Below are positions 25,344 through 34,301 of a stretch of 58,574 nucleotides of DNA, piece by piece. Both the position numbers and the translations under genes were made by a program. Within the stretch, counting starts at the first letter, position 1. Every line of letters starts with the position of its first letter. The notes under the pieces are model-generated. The model searched no databases. It was given only the letters and a program-made list of their open reading frames with translations, and was not told the DNA's origin. The DNA is from Chloroflexota bacterium. Its GTDB lineage: Bacteria; Chloroflexota; Anaerolineae; Anaerolineales; UBA4823. The DNA lies in assembly GCA_029265355.1 (NCBI GenBank), contig JAJUJL010000025.1, positions 1 to 58,574 on the forward strand. The letters run 5' to 3'.

Positions 25344-26297
25344 ATGCACAAAATACCTTCCTCCGAAATCACCCCTGAACACGTCTATTTGAGCCGGCGA
25401 CAGTTCATGAAAGCCGGCGCGCTGGCTGCCGGCGCGGCGCTGCTGGCGGCCTGCGCTCCGGATCTGACAGACTCCACGCCGCAAGACAGCGCCGGACAGG
25501 GTGGACCTGCTCCCTCCGCCTCCGCCCAGGCCGACGAGCTGGGCGACCCGCTGAACACGTTCGAGGCCATCACCAACTACAATAACTACTACGAATTCAG
25601 CACCGACAAGCAGGCCGTGGCCCGGCTGGCGAAGGACTTCAGCGTGCGCCCCTGGACGGTGGAAGTGGGCGGGCTGGTCCATAAGCCCACCACCTTTGGC
25701 ATCGAAGATCTCCTGGCGCAGTTCCCTTCCGAAGAGCGCATCTACCGCTTGCGCTGCGTGGAAGCCTGGTCGATGGTCATTCCCTGGCTGGGTTTCCCAC
25801 TCAAGAAGTTGCTGGAGGCGGTCGAGCCGACCAGCGACGCTCGCTATGTGCGCTTCGAGAGCATCTACCGGCCAGAAGAGATGCCCGGACAGAATTCCCC
25901 CTGGTACAACTGGCCCTATGTGGAGGGTTTGCGCCTGGATGAGGCGCTGAACGACCTGACCATCCTCTCCACCGGGCTGTACGGCAAAGAGCTGCTGCCG
26001 CAGTCTGGCGCTCCACTGCGCCTGGTGGTGCCCTGGAAATACGGTTTCAAGTCGATCAAAGGCATCGTCAAGGTCGAGCTGGTCGCCGAGCAGCCCACCT
26101 CGCTGTGGATGGCAGCCGCGCCCAACGAGTACGGCTTCTATGCCAACGTCAACCCGCAGGTCGATCACCCGCGCTGGTCGCAGGCCTCCGAGCGGCGCAT
26201 CGGCGAGAGCGGGCGGCGCCCGACGCTGATGTTCAACGGTTACGAAGAGCAGGTCGCCGGGCTGTACGCCGGCATGGACCTGGCGAAGTTTTATTGA
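25344..26297 (+). CDS. msrP: Protein-methionine-sulfoxide reductase, molybdopterin catalytic subunit
   Basis: A 317-residue MsrP (YedY). The ATG at 25344 follows AAGGAG; an open frame reaches 25305 without a good site. The N-terminus carries a twin-arginine signal (LSRRQFMKA) and then a lipobox-like LLAACAP, so it may be a Tat-exported lipoprotein. The sulfite-oxidase-fold domain has the molybdenum-ligand cysteine C138 in [11 protein letters not shown], and [19 protein letters not shown], typical of the family. It repairs oxidised methionine in exported proteins with electrons from MsrQ. Its stop overlaps the msrQ start by 1 bp. MoeA for its cofactor is encoded at 56786. Confidence 0.93.
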   Translation: MHKIPSSEITPEHVYLSRRQFMKAGALAAGAALLAACAPDLTDSTPQDSAGQGGPAPSASAQADELGDPLNTFEAITNYNNYYEFSTDKQAVARLAKDFSVRPWTVEVGGLVHKPTTFGIEDLLAQFPSEERIYRLRCVEAWSMVIPWLGFPLKKLLEAVEPTSDARYVRFESIYRPEEMPGQNSPWYNWPYVEGLRLDEALNDLTILSTGLYGKELLPQSGAPLRLVVPWKYGFKSIKGIVKVELVAEQPTSLWMAAAPNEYGFYANVNPQVDHPRWSQASERRIGESGRRPTLMFNGYEEQVAGLYAGMDLAKFY

Positions 26298-26962
26298 TGA
26301 GGACGAAGCGCTATCCCTGGTCTGGGTTGACGCCCTTCCAATGGCTGGTGCACCTGGCCTGCTGGGTTCCATTGGGGTGGTTGGTCTTCGACGCCCTCAC
26401 TGGCCGGCTGTCGGTCAACCCCATCCAGGACCTGACCCTGCGCACCGGCAAAACCGCCCTGTGGTTGCTGGTGCTCTCGCTGGCAGCCACGCCTGCCAAC
26501 ACGCTGCTCGGCTTTCGCCCGGCGCTCAAAGTGCGTCGCGCCCTGGGGCTGTATGCCTTTAGCTACGCCTTGCTGCACTTCCTGGTTTTCATCTGGCTGG
26601 ATTACGGGTTGGATATCGCTCTGATCTTGCAAGACGTGGGTAGCAAGCGTTACGTGCTGGTCGGATTCTCGGCCTTCCTGATCCTGCTGCCGTTGGCGAT
26701 TACTTCTACACAAGGTTGGATGAAGCGCCTGGGCAAGAACTGGAAGCGCTTGCACCGCGGGGTGTACCTGGCGGGTGTGCTGGCGGTGGTGCACTATGTC
26801 TGGCTGGTCAAATCGGACATCCGCCAGCCGCTGGCTTTCGGCGCAGCGGTTTTGCTGCTGCTGGCAGCGCGCCTCCCGCCGGTGCGCAGTGCGCTCAGCC
26901 GTTTGCGCTCACATCTGCAGGGCAGGGTGGCGAGCGCCAGGGCAGGCAAAGCGTCGTTCTAG
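26297..26962 (+). CDS. msrQ: MsrQ heme-binding membrane subunit
   Basis: A 221-residue integral membrane protein with about six hydrophobic segments and the ferric-reductase-like pattern of MsrQ (YedZ). Histidines for heme b are seen in LYAFSYALLHFLVFIW, LHRGVYLAGVLAVVHYVW and near the N-terminus (WLVHLACW). It takes electrons from the quinone pool or a flavin reductase and passes them to MsrP. The start ATG overlaps the msrP stop (TGATG), so the real gene begins here although the frame is open further upstream. Confidence 0.93.
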   Translation: MRTKRYPWSGLTPFQWLVHLACWVPLGWLVFDALTGRLSVNPIQDLTLRTGKTALWLLVLSLAATPANTLLGFRPALKVRRALGLYAFSYALLHFLVFIWLDYGLDIALILQDVGSKRYVLVGFSAFLILLPLAITSTQGWMKRLGKNWKRLHRGVYLAGVLAVVHYVWLVKSDIRQPLAFGAAVLLLLAARLPPVRSALSRLRSHLQGRVASARAGKASF

Positions 26963-26980
26963 AAATCTTCCACATCCCAA

Positions 26981-27182
26981 TCCATCCGGATGCTTTGCCC
27001 GCCCCCCATAATCGTAGGGGCAACAGCATCCGGCAAGACCGCCCCGCCGTCATCGCGCTATCCTCGAGCCGGATGCTTTGCCCGCCGCGCGCGCCCTGAA
27101 GGGGGTCGGGTGCGGGTCAAGCATTTGCCTGGTCGAGATGCATCCGTGTCAGGTGGGGCTTTGGCAAATGCTTGACCCCTAC
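26981..27182. repeat. Palindromic dispersed repeat, copy B (169 bp) plus partial arm
   Basis: 27014-27182 repeats the 23967-24134 element, again bounded by GTAGGGG and CCCCTAC and with the same two hairpin modules. A partial extra arm (ATCCGGATGCTTTGCCCG) sits just before it at 26985-27002. The rest of the 311-bp gap up to 27273 is short spacer; a TTGACG at 27214-27219 has no matching -10 at normal distance. Confidence 0.8.
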
Positions 27183-27273
27183 GAATGTGGAACGTGGAAC
27201 GATGTGGCATGTATTGACGTTAACTAAATAATCGCTTGAAGGATTTGCCTCCGGCCTGCGTTTATAGATTGAC

Positions 27274-27828
27274 ATGACCCACCCAACTCATGACTTCGAT
27301 CTGCTGCTGCGCACGGCGCAGCCTGGCGACCCGGCAACCGCCGATGCGCTGGTTTCTGGCTTCTACCGCGAACTGTACCGCCTGGCCTATTCGATCCTCG
27401 GAGACGCCTACGACGCCGACGACGCCGCCCAGGAAACCCTGCTGCATGCTCTGGAGAACCTGCACCGCTATCGACCGGGCAGCAGCCTGAAAAACTGGCT
27501 CTACACCATCTGCATCAACCTGTGCCGGGATGGTCTGCGCCGCCGGGCCTCCCGCCAGAGACTGAGCCAGGCTTTGCAAATCCTCGGAATGTCGCACCCG
27601 CCTGGTCCATCTCCCGAAGCGATCTACTTGCAAGACGAGAATGAGGGCGAGCTGCGCCGCGCGGTGCAGTCCCTGGACGAGGATCACCGCTTGCCGCTCA
27701 TCCTGCGTTACGCGCACGGCATGACCGCGGCGGAGATCGCCGGCGCGCTGGGCCTGCGGGAAGGCACGGTGCACTCGCGCCTGCACTACGCCGTGCGCAA
27801 ATTGCAGGCGCTTTTGGCTCGCGGCTAA
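27274..27828 (+). CDS. ECF-type RNA polymerase sigma factor
   Basis: A 184-residue sigma factor with region 2 (ALVSGFYRELYRLAYSILGDAYDADDAAQETLLHAL) and region 4 (LDEDHRLPLILRYAHGMTAAEIAGALGLREGTVHSRLHYAVRKL), the normal ECF layout. No Shine-Dalgarno precedes the ATG. A TATAGA six bases upstream (27263-27268) raises the chance of a leaderless message. It is followed by a gene with an anti-sigma zinc-finger start and membrane segment, so the two probably form a sigma/anti-sigma pair. The signal sensed is unknown. Confidence 0.9.
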   Translation: MTHPTHDFDLLLRTAQPGDPATADALVSGFYRELYRLAYSILGDAYDADDAAQETLLHALENLHRYRPGSSLKNWLYTICINLCRDGLRRRASRQRLSQALQILGMSHPPGPSPEAIYLQDENEGELRRAVQSLDEDHRLPLILRYAHGMTAAEIAGALGLREGTVHSRLHYAVRKLQALLARG

Positions 27829-27857
27829 TTCATTATTGGGTCGTGCCTGGAGCGAAG

Positions 27858-30053
27858 ATGATGGATAACCTGTCACACCAACAAGTTCAGCGCTGGCTGA
27901 TGAATCGCACACCGCTGGAGGCGAGCCGCCAGGCGGCCGTGCAGCGCCACCTGCAAGAGTGCGCTGATTGCCGCGCCTTTGCCTCAACCCTCACCCGGCT
28001 GGAAAGCGACTTGCCCGCCGCCCTCCTGCCGGAGGCGCAGCGTATCCCCTCCGAGCAGCACGCAGCCCAGGGAGTGCGCCGCAAGCTGCAGGCGCGCCAG
28101 GCGCGGCGGCGCTTGTTTTCCGGGCTGCGCGAGCTTTCCTACGTGGCTGCTGCCTTGCTGCTCGTGCTGGGCCTGGGCTACCTGCTGCGCACGCTGCTGG
28201 TGCGCCCACCCTCCACTGCCGGAGAGACAGCCGCGCTCCGCTTGGAAGTCACCCCGACCGACAGGCCCTTCCAGCCTTTGAGCCTGGCCTCCACGCCGGC
28301 TGAAGTGCGCCAGCGCCTGTTCGCCCCGCACTGGCAGACACTCTCCGCCCTGGGCGTGGTGACGCTCGCCCCGCCTGGCGGGCTGCCCACCTCGCGCTAC
28401 GTGCAGGTGTGGCTGGATCGCAGCGGCGCGGGGCGGGCGTTGATCTCCGATTGGATGAACTACGCCGTCCACTTCAGCCCCGACTTGACGCCCATCGACC
28501 GCTTTGCCAGCGATGGCGTCCAGGTGGCGCGCTACGATCTCTCTCTACAGGGCTACGATCCCACCATGCAGCACCACACCTGGTACCAGCACCCGCTGGA
28601 GAACGTCTCGCCAGTTACGTTGCTGCTGTTTCCCGGTGTGGTTGACTTTGGCAGCGTCGAGCTGCAGGTGGAGAGCGAGGAACTGTGGGGCGACCGGCCT
28701 GTGCTGGTGGTGGCCTGGAGCATTAATCGCCTGTGGCTGGATGCCCGCTCGGGTATGCTGCTGCAGTGGCAGCAAACCCTGCTGGATGGTAGCACCCAAA
28801 CGGCGCGACTCATTTCGTATGACATCAATCCAACCCTGCCGGGGGATACCGCCCGCCTGGATGATCTTGAGCAGGCGGGCTTCCAGGCGCTGGAAAGCCC
28901 GCTGTCTTTAGACGCGATCACCCCAATGCCACAGCCCACGCCTGGAATAGAGACTGCCGCGTCGCCGGAAACGTTCAACCCGGACCAGGTGGTGCTGAGC
29001 ATGGTGGACAGCAACCTGGCGCCGCTGGTGGGCAACGAAGTGTCAATCATGGGCGAAGTGTACCCCCTGCTGCGCCAGCTTCAAGCGCCTTTCCGCCGTT
29101 CCCTGGGGCACGTGCAAACCGCCTGCCTGGCGCTGCTCAACGACTGCCCGGTGGAGATTATCCCCGGTTATCCCGAGGCCAGCGATGACCCGCTCACCTG
29201 GTCGCCGGATGGGCGCTATGGCGCGCTGCCGGTGAACGCCTTCAACGAAGTTCGCCTGTACGACAGCGTGGAACGCTCCTGGAAGGCGCTGCTCAGCAAT
29301 GTCTTTGTGCCGCTCAACCTCATGCGCTGGTCGCCGGATGGCGCCTGGGTTGCTGTGATGCTGAGCGTCCCCGGCAGCGAGGACAGCTTGCTCACCGTGG
29401 TCAGCGCAGAGACATCCCAAGCGCGCCCCGTGGCACCTGACCTGAGCGGTATGCAGATTCCCATCGGTTGGGCCAGCCCAAACCAGGTGATCTTCCTGCA
29501 CCAGGTGCTGGTGCGCAAGGGCGATGTGTTCACTTCCGATCCACCGTCGATTTACCTGGCGAACATCGAAGATGGCTCCTACAGCTTGCTGCCCTTCCAG
29601 GGCATCTACGATTGGCTGAAAAGCCACCCGGCGCTCTCGCCGGATGGAACGCGCCTGGCGCTGCCGCTCGCGGCTGGTATGCAGATGCAGGTGGTTGCCC
29701 TGGATGGCACCGTGTTGGCTTCGTTGGGGACAACGGGCTTCCAGCAGTCCTGGTCGCCGGATGGGCAATGGCTGGCGCTGGTTGAAAGCCAGAACAATAT
29801 TAACCGCCTGGTGATCATTCCCTCCGGCGGCGGCGAGATGCGGACGATCTATGAATACGCTGGCCCGATGGATTACCAGTGGACTGCGGATAGCCGATTC
29901 CTGCTGGTGCAAACCTGGCCTGCCGGAGAGGCGGGGCTGGAGGATGCCGGCGCCCTGCGCCTGGTCTCGCTGGAGCAGGGCTGGGTGCGCCGTTTGCAGC
30001 TCAACGCGCCAGATGGGGCGTATGAGTTGGTGTACCCATCGTTGAGCAAATAA
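27858..30053 (+). CDS. Putative anti-sigma factor with extracytoplasmic beta-propeller
   Basis: A 731-residue protein from the ATG at 27858 (GGAG 5 bp upstream); GTG 27843 in frame is an alternative without a ribosome site. The N-terminus has an anti-sigma zinc-binding pattern HxxxCxxC (RHLQECADCRAF). A single membrane segment (LSYVAAALLLVLGLGYLLRTLL) follows near residue 80-100. Outside lie a beta-rich region and then TolB/WD40-like repeats (LTWSPDGRYGALP, RWSPDGAWVAVML, ALSPDGTRLALPLA, SWSPDGQWLALVES). The order zinc finger, membrane, sensor fits a transmembrane anti-sigma factor for the preceding ECF gene. A terminator follows. Confidence 0.8.
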   Translation: MMDNLSHQQVQRWLMNRTPLEASRQAAVQRHLQECADCRAFASTLTRLESDLPAALLPEAQRIPSEQHAAQGVRRKLQARQARRRLFSGLRELSYVAAALLLVLGLGYLLRTLLVRPPSTAGETAALRLEVTPTDRPFQPLSLASTPAEVRQRLFAPHWQTLSALGVVTLAPPGGLPTSRYVQVWLDRSGAGRALISDWMNYAVHFSPDLTPIDRFASDGVQVARYDLSLQGYDPTMQHHTWYQHPLENVSPVTLLLFPGVVDFGSVELQVESEELWGDRPVLVVAWSINRLWLDARSGMLLQWQQTLLDGSTQTARLISYDINPTLPGDTARLDDLEQAGFQALESPLSLDAITPMPQPTPGIETAASPETFNPDQVVLSMVDSNLAPLVGNEVSIMGEVYPLLRQLQAPFRRSLGHVQTACLALLNDCPVEIIPGYPEASDDPLTWSPDGRYGALPVNAFNEVRLYDSVERSWKALLSNVFVPLNLMRWSPDGAWVAVMLSVPGSEDSLLTVVSAETSQARPVAPDLSGMQIPIGWASPNQVIFLHQVLVRKGDVFTSDPPSIYLANIEDGSYSLLPFQGIYDWLKSHPALSPDGTRLALPLAAGMQMQVVALDGTVLASLGTTGFQQSWSPDGQWLALVESQNNINRLVIIPSGGGEMRTIYEYAGPMDYQWTADSRFLLVQTWPAGEAGLEDAGALRLVSLEQGWVRRLQLNAPDGAYELVYPSLSK

Positions 30054-30059
30054 TCGAGC

Positions 30060-30114
30060 CGCGGGGGAGGCCAGAGGCGGTTTCCAGCGCCTGCTGGCCT
30101 CCCCCGCGTGTTTT
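30060..30114 (+). terminator. Strong hairpin after the anti-sigma gene
   Basis: CGCGGGGGAGGCCAG (30060-30074) pairs perfectly with CTGGCCTCCCCCGCG (30094-30108) over a 19-nt loop, followed by TGTTTT. It lies 6 bp after the stop of the anti-sigma gene, consistent with an intrinsic terminator. Confidence 0.8.
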
Positions 30115-30273
30115 CACCTCTTCTCACAGGCTGCCTTTACCGATAAAATAAATAAGATAGGATTTGTACAATTTTGGGAGACTTGGTACCCCAACATCCT
30201 CCCAGGTATGTCAGTCCTATCCGATCAAATTGTCCAAAACTCATGTGCGAGCGTTATGGGAAGGAGCGCAGCC

Positions 30274-32355
30274 ATGTCTTCCCGCCTATCGCAGCGTTTG
30301 AGCGCAGCCTGGCGCAGCAATTTTATTGGCAGGACCGCCGAGCAGGAGCTCTTCCTTTCCGAAATTCGGCAGGATGTTCCCAGCCATAACATTTTGTACC
30401 TGTATGGACCTGGCGGGGTGGGCAAGACCACCTTGCTGAAACAGTACTATGAGCTGGCGCAGCAGGCTGGCGCCCGGGTGGTGTACCTGGACGCACGCAA
30501 CATGGAACCTTCGCCGTTGGCTTTTCTCACCTCCCTGGCCAGGTTGTTGGAGCTGAGCGACGCCAGCCAGATCTTCGATCACCTGGCCCAGTTTCCTGGC
30601 ACAACCGTCATCTTGCTCGACACTTTCGAAACCCTCGTTTCGTTGGATGACTGGCTGCGGGTGGCTTTTCTGCCCTATCTCCCGGAGAAATCCCTGGTCG
30701 TTCTCGCCACCCGCTTTCCACCTTCTGCTGCCTGGCGCACCGACCCAGGCTGGTCTGAACTGATGCAGGTGATGCCGCTGCGCAACTTCGCGCCCGATGA
30801 GACGCGCGCCTACCTTTCTCATCGCGCCATCCCCGAGGAGCAGCAAGCGGTGGCCATCAACTTTACCCACGGGCATCCCCTGGCGTTGTGCCTGGTGGCG
30901 GAGGCCTTTGCCCAGCGCCCGGCAACGGATTTCATCCCCGAAGCAGCGCCGGATATCGTTCGCGCCCTGGTGGAAAAGTTCGTCCAGGAGGTGCCCGGAC
31001 CGCAGTTCCGCGTTGCCCTGGAGGCCTGCGCCCTGGTGCGCGTCACCACCGAAGCTGTGTTGGCGCGCATGTTGGACATCCCCGACGCCCACGAATTGTT
31101 CGACTGGCTGCGCGCCTTGTCTTTCATGGAAACCCGTCGCGGCGGCCTGTTTCCCCATGACCTGGCGCGCGAAGCCATCGTTTCCGACCTGCGCTGGCGC
31201 AACCCCGACCAGTACATCGAGTTGCACCGCCGCGCCCGGGAATATTACTTTTCGCGCCTGGACCAGGTGGGCAGCGTGGATCAGCAGCGCTTGCTTTTCG
31301 ACCTGATTTATCTGCATCGCGACAACCCGGCGGTGCGCCCGTATTTCGAGTGGCAGGCAGCCGCTTTGCTGCTCACCGATCAACTGCGCCTGGCAGACCT
31401 GGCCGTGCTGCGTGGGCTGGTGGAGAAGTTCGAAGGTTCGGCTTCGGCGGAACTGGCCGTGCGCTGGCTGCAGCGCTTCCCGCAATGGGTGGTGGTGCTG
31501 CGCGCCAGCCAATCCGAAGTGGCTGGATTCTATTCCTGGCTGGAGCTCAATCAACTCTCGGCAGAAGAGATTGACTCGGATCCGGCGCTGGCAGCCTGCC
31601 ATCGCTATTTGCAAACGCACGCCCCGCTGCGCGCCGGCGAGCGGGCGTGCGTGTTTCGCTTCTGGATGGCCAGCGACACTTACCAGGATGTCTCCCAGGT
31701 GCAGAGCATCTTGTTTATCAATATCGTGCGCTATTACCTGACCACGCCCGGCCTGGCGCACACCTTCGTCACCTGCGCTGACCCGCTTTTCTGGTCACCG
31801 GCTTTCGCCTATGGCGATATCCATCGCCTGGAGGCCGCCAATTACCAGGTGGGGGGACGCTCCTACGGCGTTTTTGGTCACGACTGGCGCGCCCGCCCAC
31901 CGCTGGCCTGGCTGGACCTGCTGGCAGAGCGCGAGCTGGGCGGCTCTGCGCCGCTTGACCCGGCAACACCCAAAGAAGAGACGTTGCTGGTCTTGTCGCG
32001 CGCCGAGTTCGAGGGCGCGGTGCGCGAGCTGCTGCGCAGTTTTGCCCAGCCCTTGCAATGGCAGGATAATCCCCTTCTGCGGTCCCGCCTGGTTGCAGAC
32101 GCGGCCGGCCCGGGACAGGCCGCCCGGGTGGAGGCCCTTCGCCGGGCTGTGTTCCAGGCTGCCGAGGCGCTCAAAAGCTCACCGCGCAGCGAGAAGTTGC
32201 ACCGCGCCCTCGACCGCGCCTATTTGCACCCGGCGCCCACCCAGGAAATTGCCGCGGAATTGCTCGATTTGCCCTTCAGCACCTACCGCCGCCACCTGAA
32301 AGCGGGCATTGAGATGCTCACCGAGGCGCTCTGGCAGCGCGAAATCTCGGCTTGA
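30274..32355 (+). CDS. P-loop NTPase regulator (STAND/LuxR-like architecture)
   Basis: A 693-residue protein from the ATG at 30274 (AAGGAG 8 bp upstream). ATGs at 30208 and 30256 in the same frame are alternatives. Walker A is GPGGVGKTT in ILYLYGPGGVGKTTLLKQY, Walker B is TTVILLDTFETL, and an FIGRTAEQELFL segment precedes it as in AAA_16/STAND ATPases. The C-terminal ~50 residues (PTQEIAAELLDLPFSTYRRHLKAGIEMLTEALW) look like a helix-turn-helix. The middle is an unrecognised helical region. A signal-dependent transcription regulator is likely. The target may be the SnoaL-like gene downstream, but this is a guess. Confidence 0.7.
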   Translation: MSSRLSQRLSAAWRSNFIGRTAEQELFLSEIRQDVPSHNILYLYGPGGVGKTTLLKQYYELAQQAGARVVYLDARNMEPSPLAFLTSLARLLELSDASQIFDHLAQFPGTTVILLDTFETLVSLDDWLRVAFLPYLPEKSLVVLATRFPPSAAWRTDPGWSELMQVMPLRNFAPDETRAYLSHRAIPEEQQAVAINFTHGHPLALCLVAEAFAQRPATDFIPEAAPDIVRALVEKFVQEVPGPQFRVALEACALVRVTTEAVLARMLDIPDAHELFDWLRALSFMETRRGGLFPHDLAREAIVSDLRWRNPDQYIELHRRAREYYFSRLDQVGSVDQQRLLFDLIYLHRDNPAVRPYFEWQAAALLLTDQLRLADLAVLRGLVEKFEGSASAELAVRWLQRFPQWVVVLRASQSEVAGFYSWLELNQLSAEEIDSDPALAACHRYLQTHAPLRAGERACVFRFWMASDTYQDVSQVQSILFINIVRYYLTTPGLAHTFVTCADPLFWSPAFAYGDIHRLEAANYQVGGRSYGVFGHDWRARPPLAWLDLLAERELGGSAPLDPATPKEETLLVLSRAEFEGAVRELLRSFAQPLQWQDNPLLRSRLVADAAGPGQAARVEALRRAVFQAAEALKSSPRSEKLHRALDRAYLHPAPTQEIAAELLDLPFSTYRRHLKAGIEMLTEALWQREISA

Positions 32356-32776
32356 GGCCCTTTTTCCCAAAATTTGATCATAAACTGAATACTTTTTGAG
32401 CTGGAAGTTGAGCTCCTGGCGGATGTATAACTGCATCAACCTGTTCGCTTGAGGAGAGAACGATCACCAAATTTTTGCCTGGTGTGCTTCGGCCTGATCG
32501 AGGTTTCACCCCACCTGCACCCGCACCGCCTCTTGCATGTGCATCTGGGCGATCCGGGCAGCGATCAGCGCAAGCCAATCCGGGCAGCCAATGGGGAACT
32601 GTTGGCGAGGGCTCCACGCTGGACCTTGGAAGCCCTGCAGCGCTCGCGCCAGGTTCCCAAAGGACAGGTTTGAAACCTGCCCAGCGGCAGGCAGAACCAG
32701 GGATGAACCCGGAAAGTCCTCTTTCCGGATCAGAGTGAGCAAACCGATTTCAGTCAGCACACAGGAGAGATTCATC
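32356..32776. other. 421-bp spacer with two palindromes
   Basis: No gene is supported. CAGGTTT-G-AAACCTG (32665-32679) is a perfect palindrome and CCGGAAAG/CTTTCCGG (32709-32728) a hairpin with a 4-nt loop. These could be operator or repeat remnants. The region before them is plain sequence with stops in all useful frames. Confidence 0.4.
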
Positions 32777-33334
32777 ATGAACCCAGACGACATCCGCTTC
32801 TTGCACAGCAACATCCGACCGCAAAAAACCAATGGAAAAGGAGATTCCGACATGCTTCCCACGCTGCAGCGCTACATCCCGGTGGATTTTCAGTCCAAGA
32901 AAAATGATCCCGAGTTGAACAAGTACATCGTGCGCAACTATTACGCCGCCATCGACCGCTACGGCAAGGCCAGCCTGGTCTACTTCCTGCGTGAAGATTT
33001 CTCCGCCAGCATGACCGGTTTCGAGGAGCGCCTCGATGGGCAGAGCTTTGGCGCGGTGCTGAGCATGCTGTACGGCGCTATCCGCGGTTTCCACCATGAA
33101 CTCATAGAAGTCACCGCTCAGGGCGACCAGGTGAACGTGCGCATGCAGGCCTCAGGTGTGCATACTGGCGAGCTGTTCGGTGTTCCCGCCACGGGCAACG
33201 CCATCGCCGTTCCCGGCCAGGTGGTGTTCACCTTGCAAGACAACCGCATCATCGCGGCTGAGATCGAGTTCGACCTGTCGCTGCTGATGCAGCAGTTGGG
33301 CGTGCTGAAAGTGACCGAGGCGCAGTACGCCTGA
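32777..33334 (+). CDS. SnoaL-like / NTF2-fold protein
   Basis: A 185-residue protein from ATG 32777 (AGGAG 9 bp upstream). ATG 32852 has a better site (AAAAGGAG, 8 bp) and would give 160 residues beginning MLPTLQRYIP, which includes the whole recognisable domain; either may be real. The NTF2-like part runs LNKYIVRNYYAAIDRYGKASLVYFL, then GVHTGELFGVPATGNAIAVPGQVVF and NRIIAAEIEFDLSLLMQQLG. This is the pattern of SnoaL/ester-cyclase proteins, which have varied functions. No catalytic residues can be claimed. It may be controlled by the upstream P-loop regulator. Confidence 0.7.
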   Translation: MNPDDIRFLHSNIRPQKTNGKGDSDMLPTLQRYIPVDFQSKKNDPELNKYIVRNYYAAIDRYGKASLVYFLREDFSASMTGFEERLDGQSFGAVLSMLYGAIRGFHHELIEVTAQGDQVNVRMQASGVHTGELFGVPATGNAIAVPGQVVFTLQDNRIIAAEIEFDLSLLMQQLGVLKVTEAQYA

Positions 33335-33364
33335 GCGGTAGAAATGCCCTGAGAACGCGAGAAC

Positions 33365-33398
33365 GCTGGCCGCGCCTGGACAGGCGCGGCCAGCCTTT
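33365..33398 (+). terminator. Hairpin after the SnoaL-like gene
   Basis: GCTGGCCGCGCCTG (33365-33378) pairs with CAGGCGCGGCCAGC (33381-33394) and is followed by CTTTGC. The stem is strong but the T-tract short. It separates the SnoaL gene from the next operon. Confidence 0.7.
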
Positions 33399-33453
33399 GC
33401 ATTTACAAGCCGCCTTATTTATACAATTTTTATTATTCACCCCGCCGGGCATC

Positions 33454-33530
33454 TTGACTGTGGGGCAAAGATCGCTATAATTTGATCAATTCTATCTTAC
33501 ATCATACCATCATACCACTATACCTTTACC
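33454..33530 (+). promoter_or_regulatory. Promoter and putative operator of the FadR-type catabolic operon
   Basis: A consensus-like promoter, TTGACT (33454-33459), 16 bp, TATAAT (33476-33481), lies 77 bp before the GTG of the regulator gene. Downstream of the -10 is a run of period-8 repeats: CATACCAT (33503-33510), CATACCAC (33511-33518), TATACCTT (33519-33526), then TACC. This could be the site bound by the FadR/GntR product for autoregulation. Confidence 0.65.
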
Positions 33531-33557
33531 CATTTTCCCTCCACTCAAATATCAACC

Positions 33558-34301
33558 GTGAATTACACGCCAATCCAGCCCGCCCGCCTATACGAGCAGA
33601 TCGTGCAACAGATCGAAAGCCGGATATTGCGCGGCGATTTGAAGCCTGGGGATAAACTGCCTGCCGAGCGCGAGCTGGCTGAGCAGTTTGGCGTCTCCCG
33701 CACCGCGGTGCGCGAAGCGGTCAAGGCGTTGATCCAGCTCGGGCTGGTGGATGCCCAACCCGGGCGCGGCACCTTCGTGATCCAGCGCAGCCCCTCGGGG
33801 GTGCGCGATGTGATGACCCAGATTCTCAAGAGCGACCTGGAAAGAGGCACCCGCGACCTGGTGGAGGTGCGCGAGATTTTGGAGCCCGAGATCGCTTTCC
33901 TGGCGGCTCAACGCGCCAGCGAGGAGCATCGTTCTGCGATGCGGGCTGCCATTGCTCAGATGGAGCAGAGTCTCACGGACATCGATGCGTTCATCGAAGC
34001 CGACCTGGACTTTCACCTGGCGCTGGCAGAAGCCTCACGCAATTCGCTGATCCTGGCATTGATCGACAACCTGGTGGACATCTTGCGCTCTGCCCGCCGG
34101 CGCATCGCCCTGGTGCCAGGCGGCATCACCCGCGCCCAGGAACATCACAAGCGCATCTATGCCGCCATAGAGCGCGGCGATGGCAACGCCGCGCGGCAGG
34201 CGATGAGCAACCACCTCGGCCAGGTGCGCAGCGACAGCGAAAGATCCTTGAGACAGGCGCCACCGATCATTTCCGAACAAGAGACTGAGGAGGCAGGATG
34301 A
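33558..34301 (+). CDS. FadR-subfamily GntR transcriptional regulator
   Basis: A 247-residue protein with a GTG start. The N-terminal winged helix (ILRGDLKPGDKLPAERELAEQFGVSRTAVREAVKALIQLGLVDAQPGRGTFV region, residues ~18-72) is a clear GntR signature. The C-terminal all-helical FCD domain (LVEVREILEPEIAFLAAQRA, DADLDFHLALAEASRN-like ADLDFHLALAEAS, EHHKRIYAAIERGD) carries the usual Asp and His ligands of a metal and effector site. FCD regulators mostly sense small organic acids. It overlaps the next gene by 4 bp and probably controls the whole locus to 45350. Confidence 0.92.
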   Translation: MNYTPIQPARLYEQIVQQIESRILRGDLKPGDKLPAERELAEQFGVSRTAVREAVKALIQLGLVDAQPGRGTFVIQRSPSGVRDVMTQILKSDLERGTRDLVEVREILEPEIAFLAAQRASEEHRSAMRAAIAQMEQSLTDIDAFIEADLDFHLALAEASRNSLILALIDNLVDILRSARRRIALVPGGITRAQEHHKRIYAAIERGDGNAARQAMSNHLGQVRSDSERSLRQAPPIISEQETEEAG

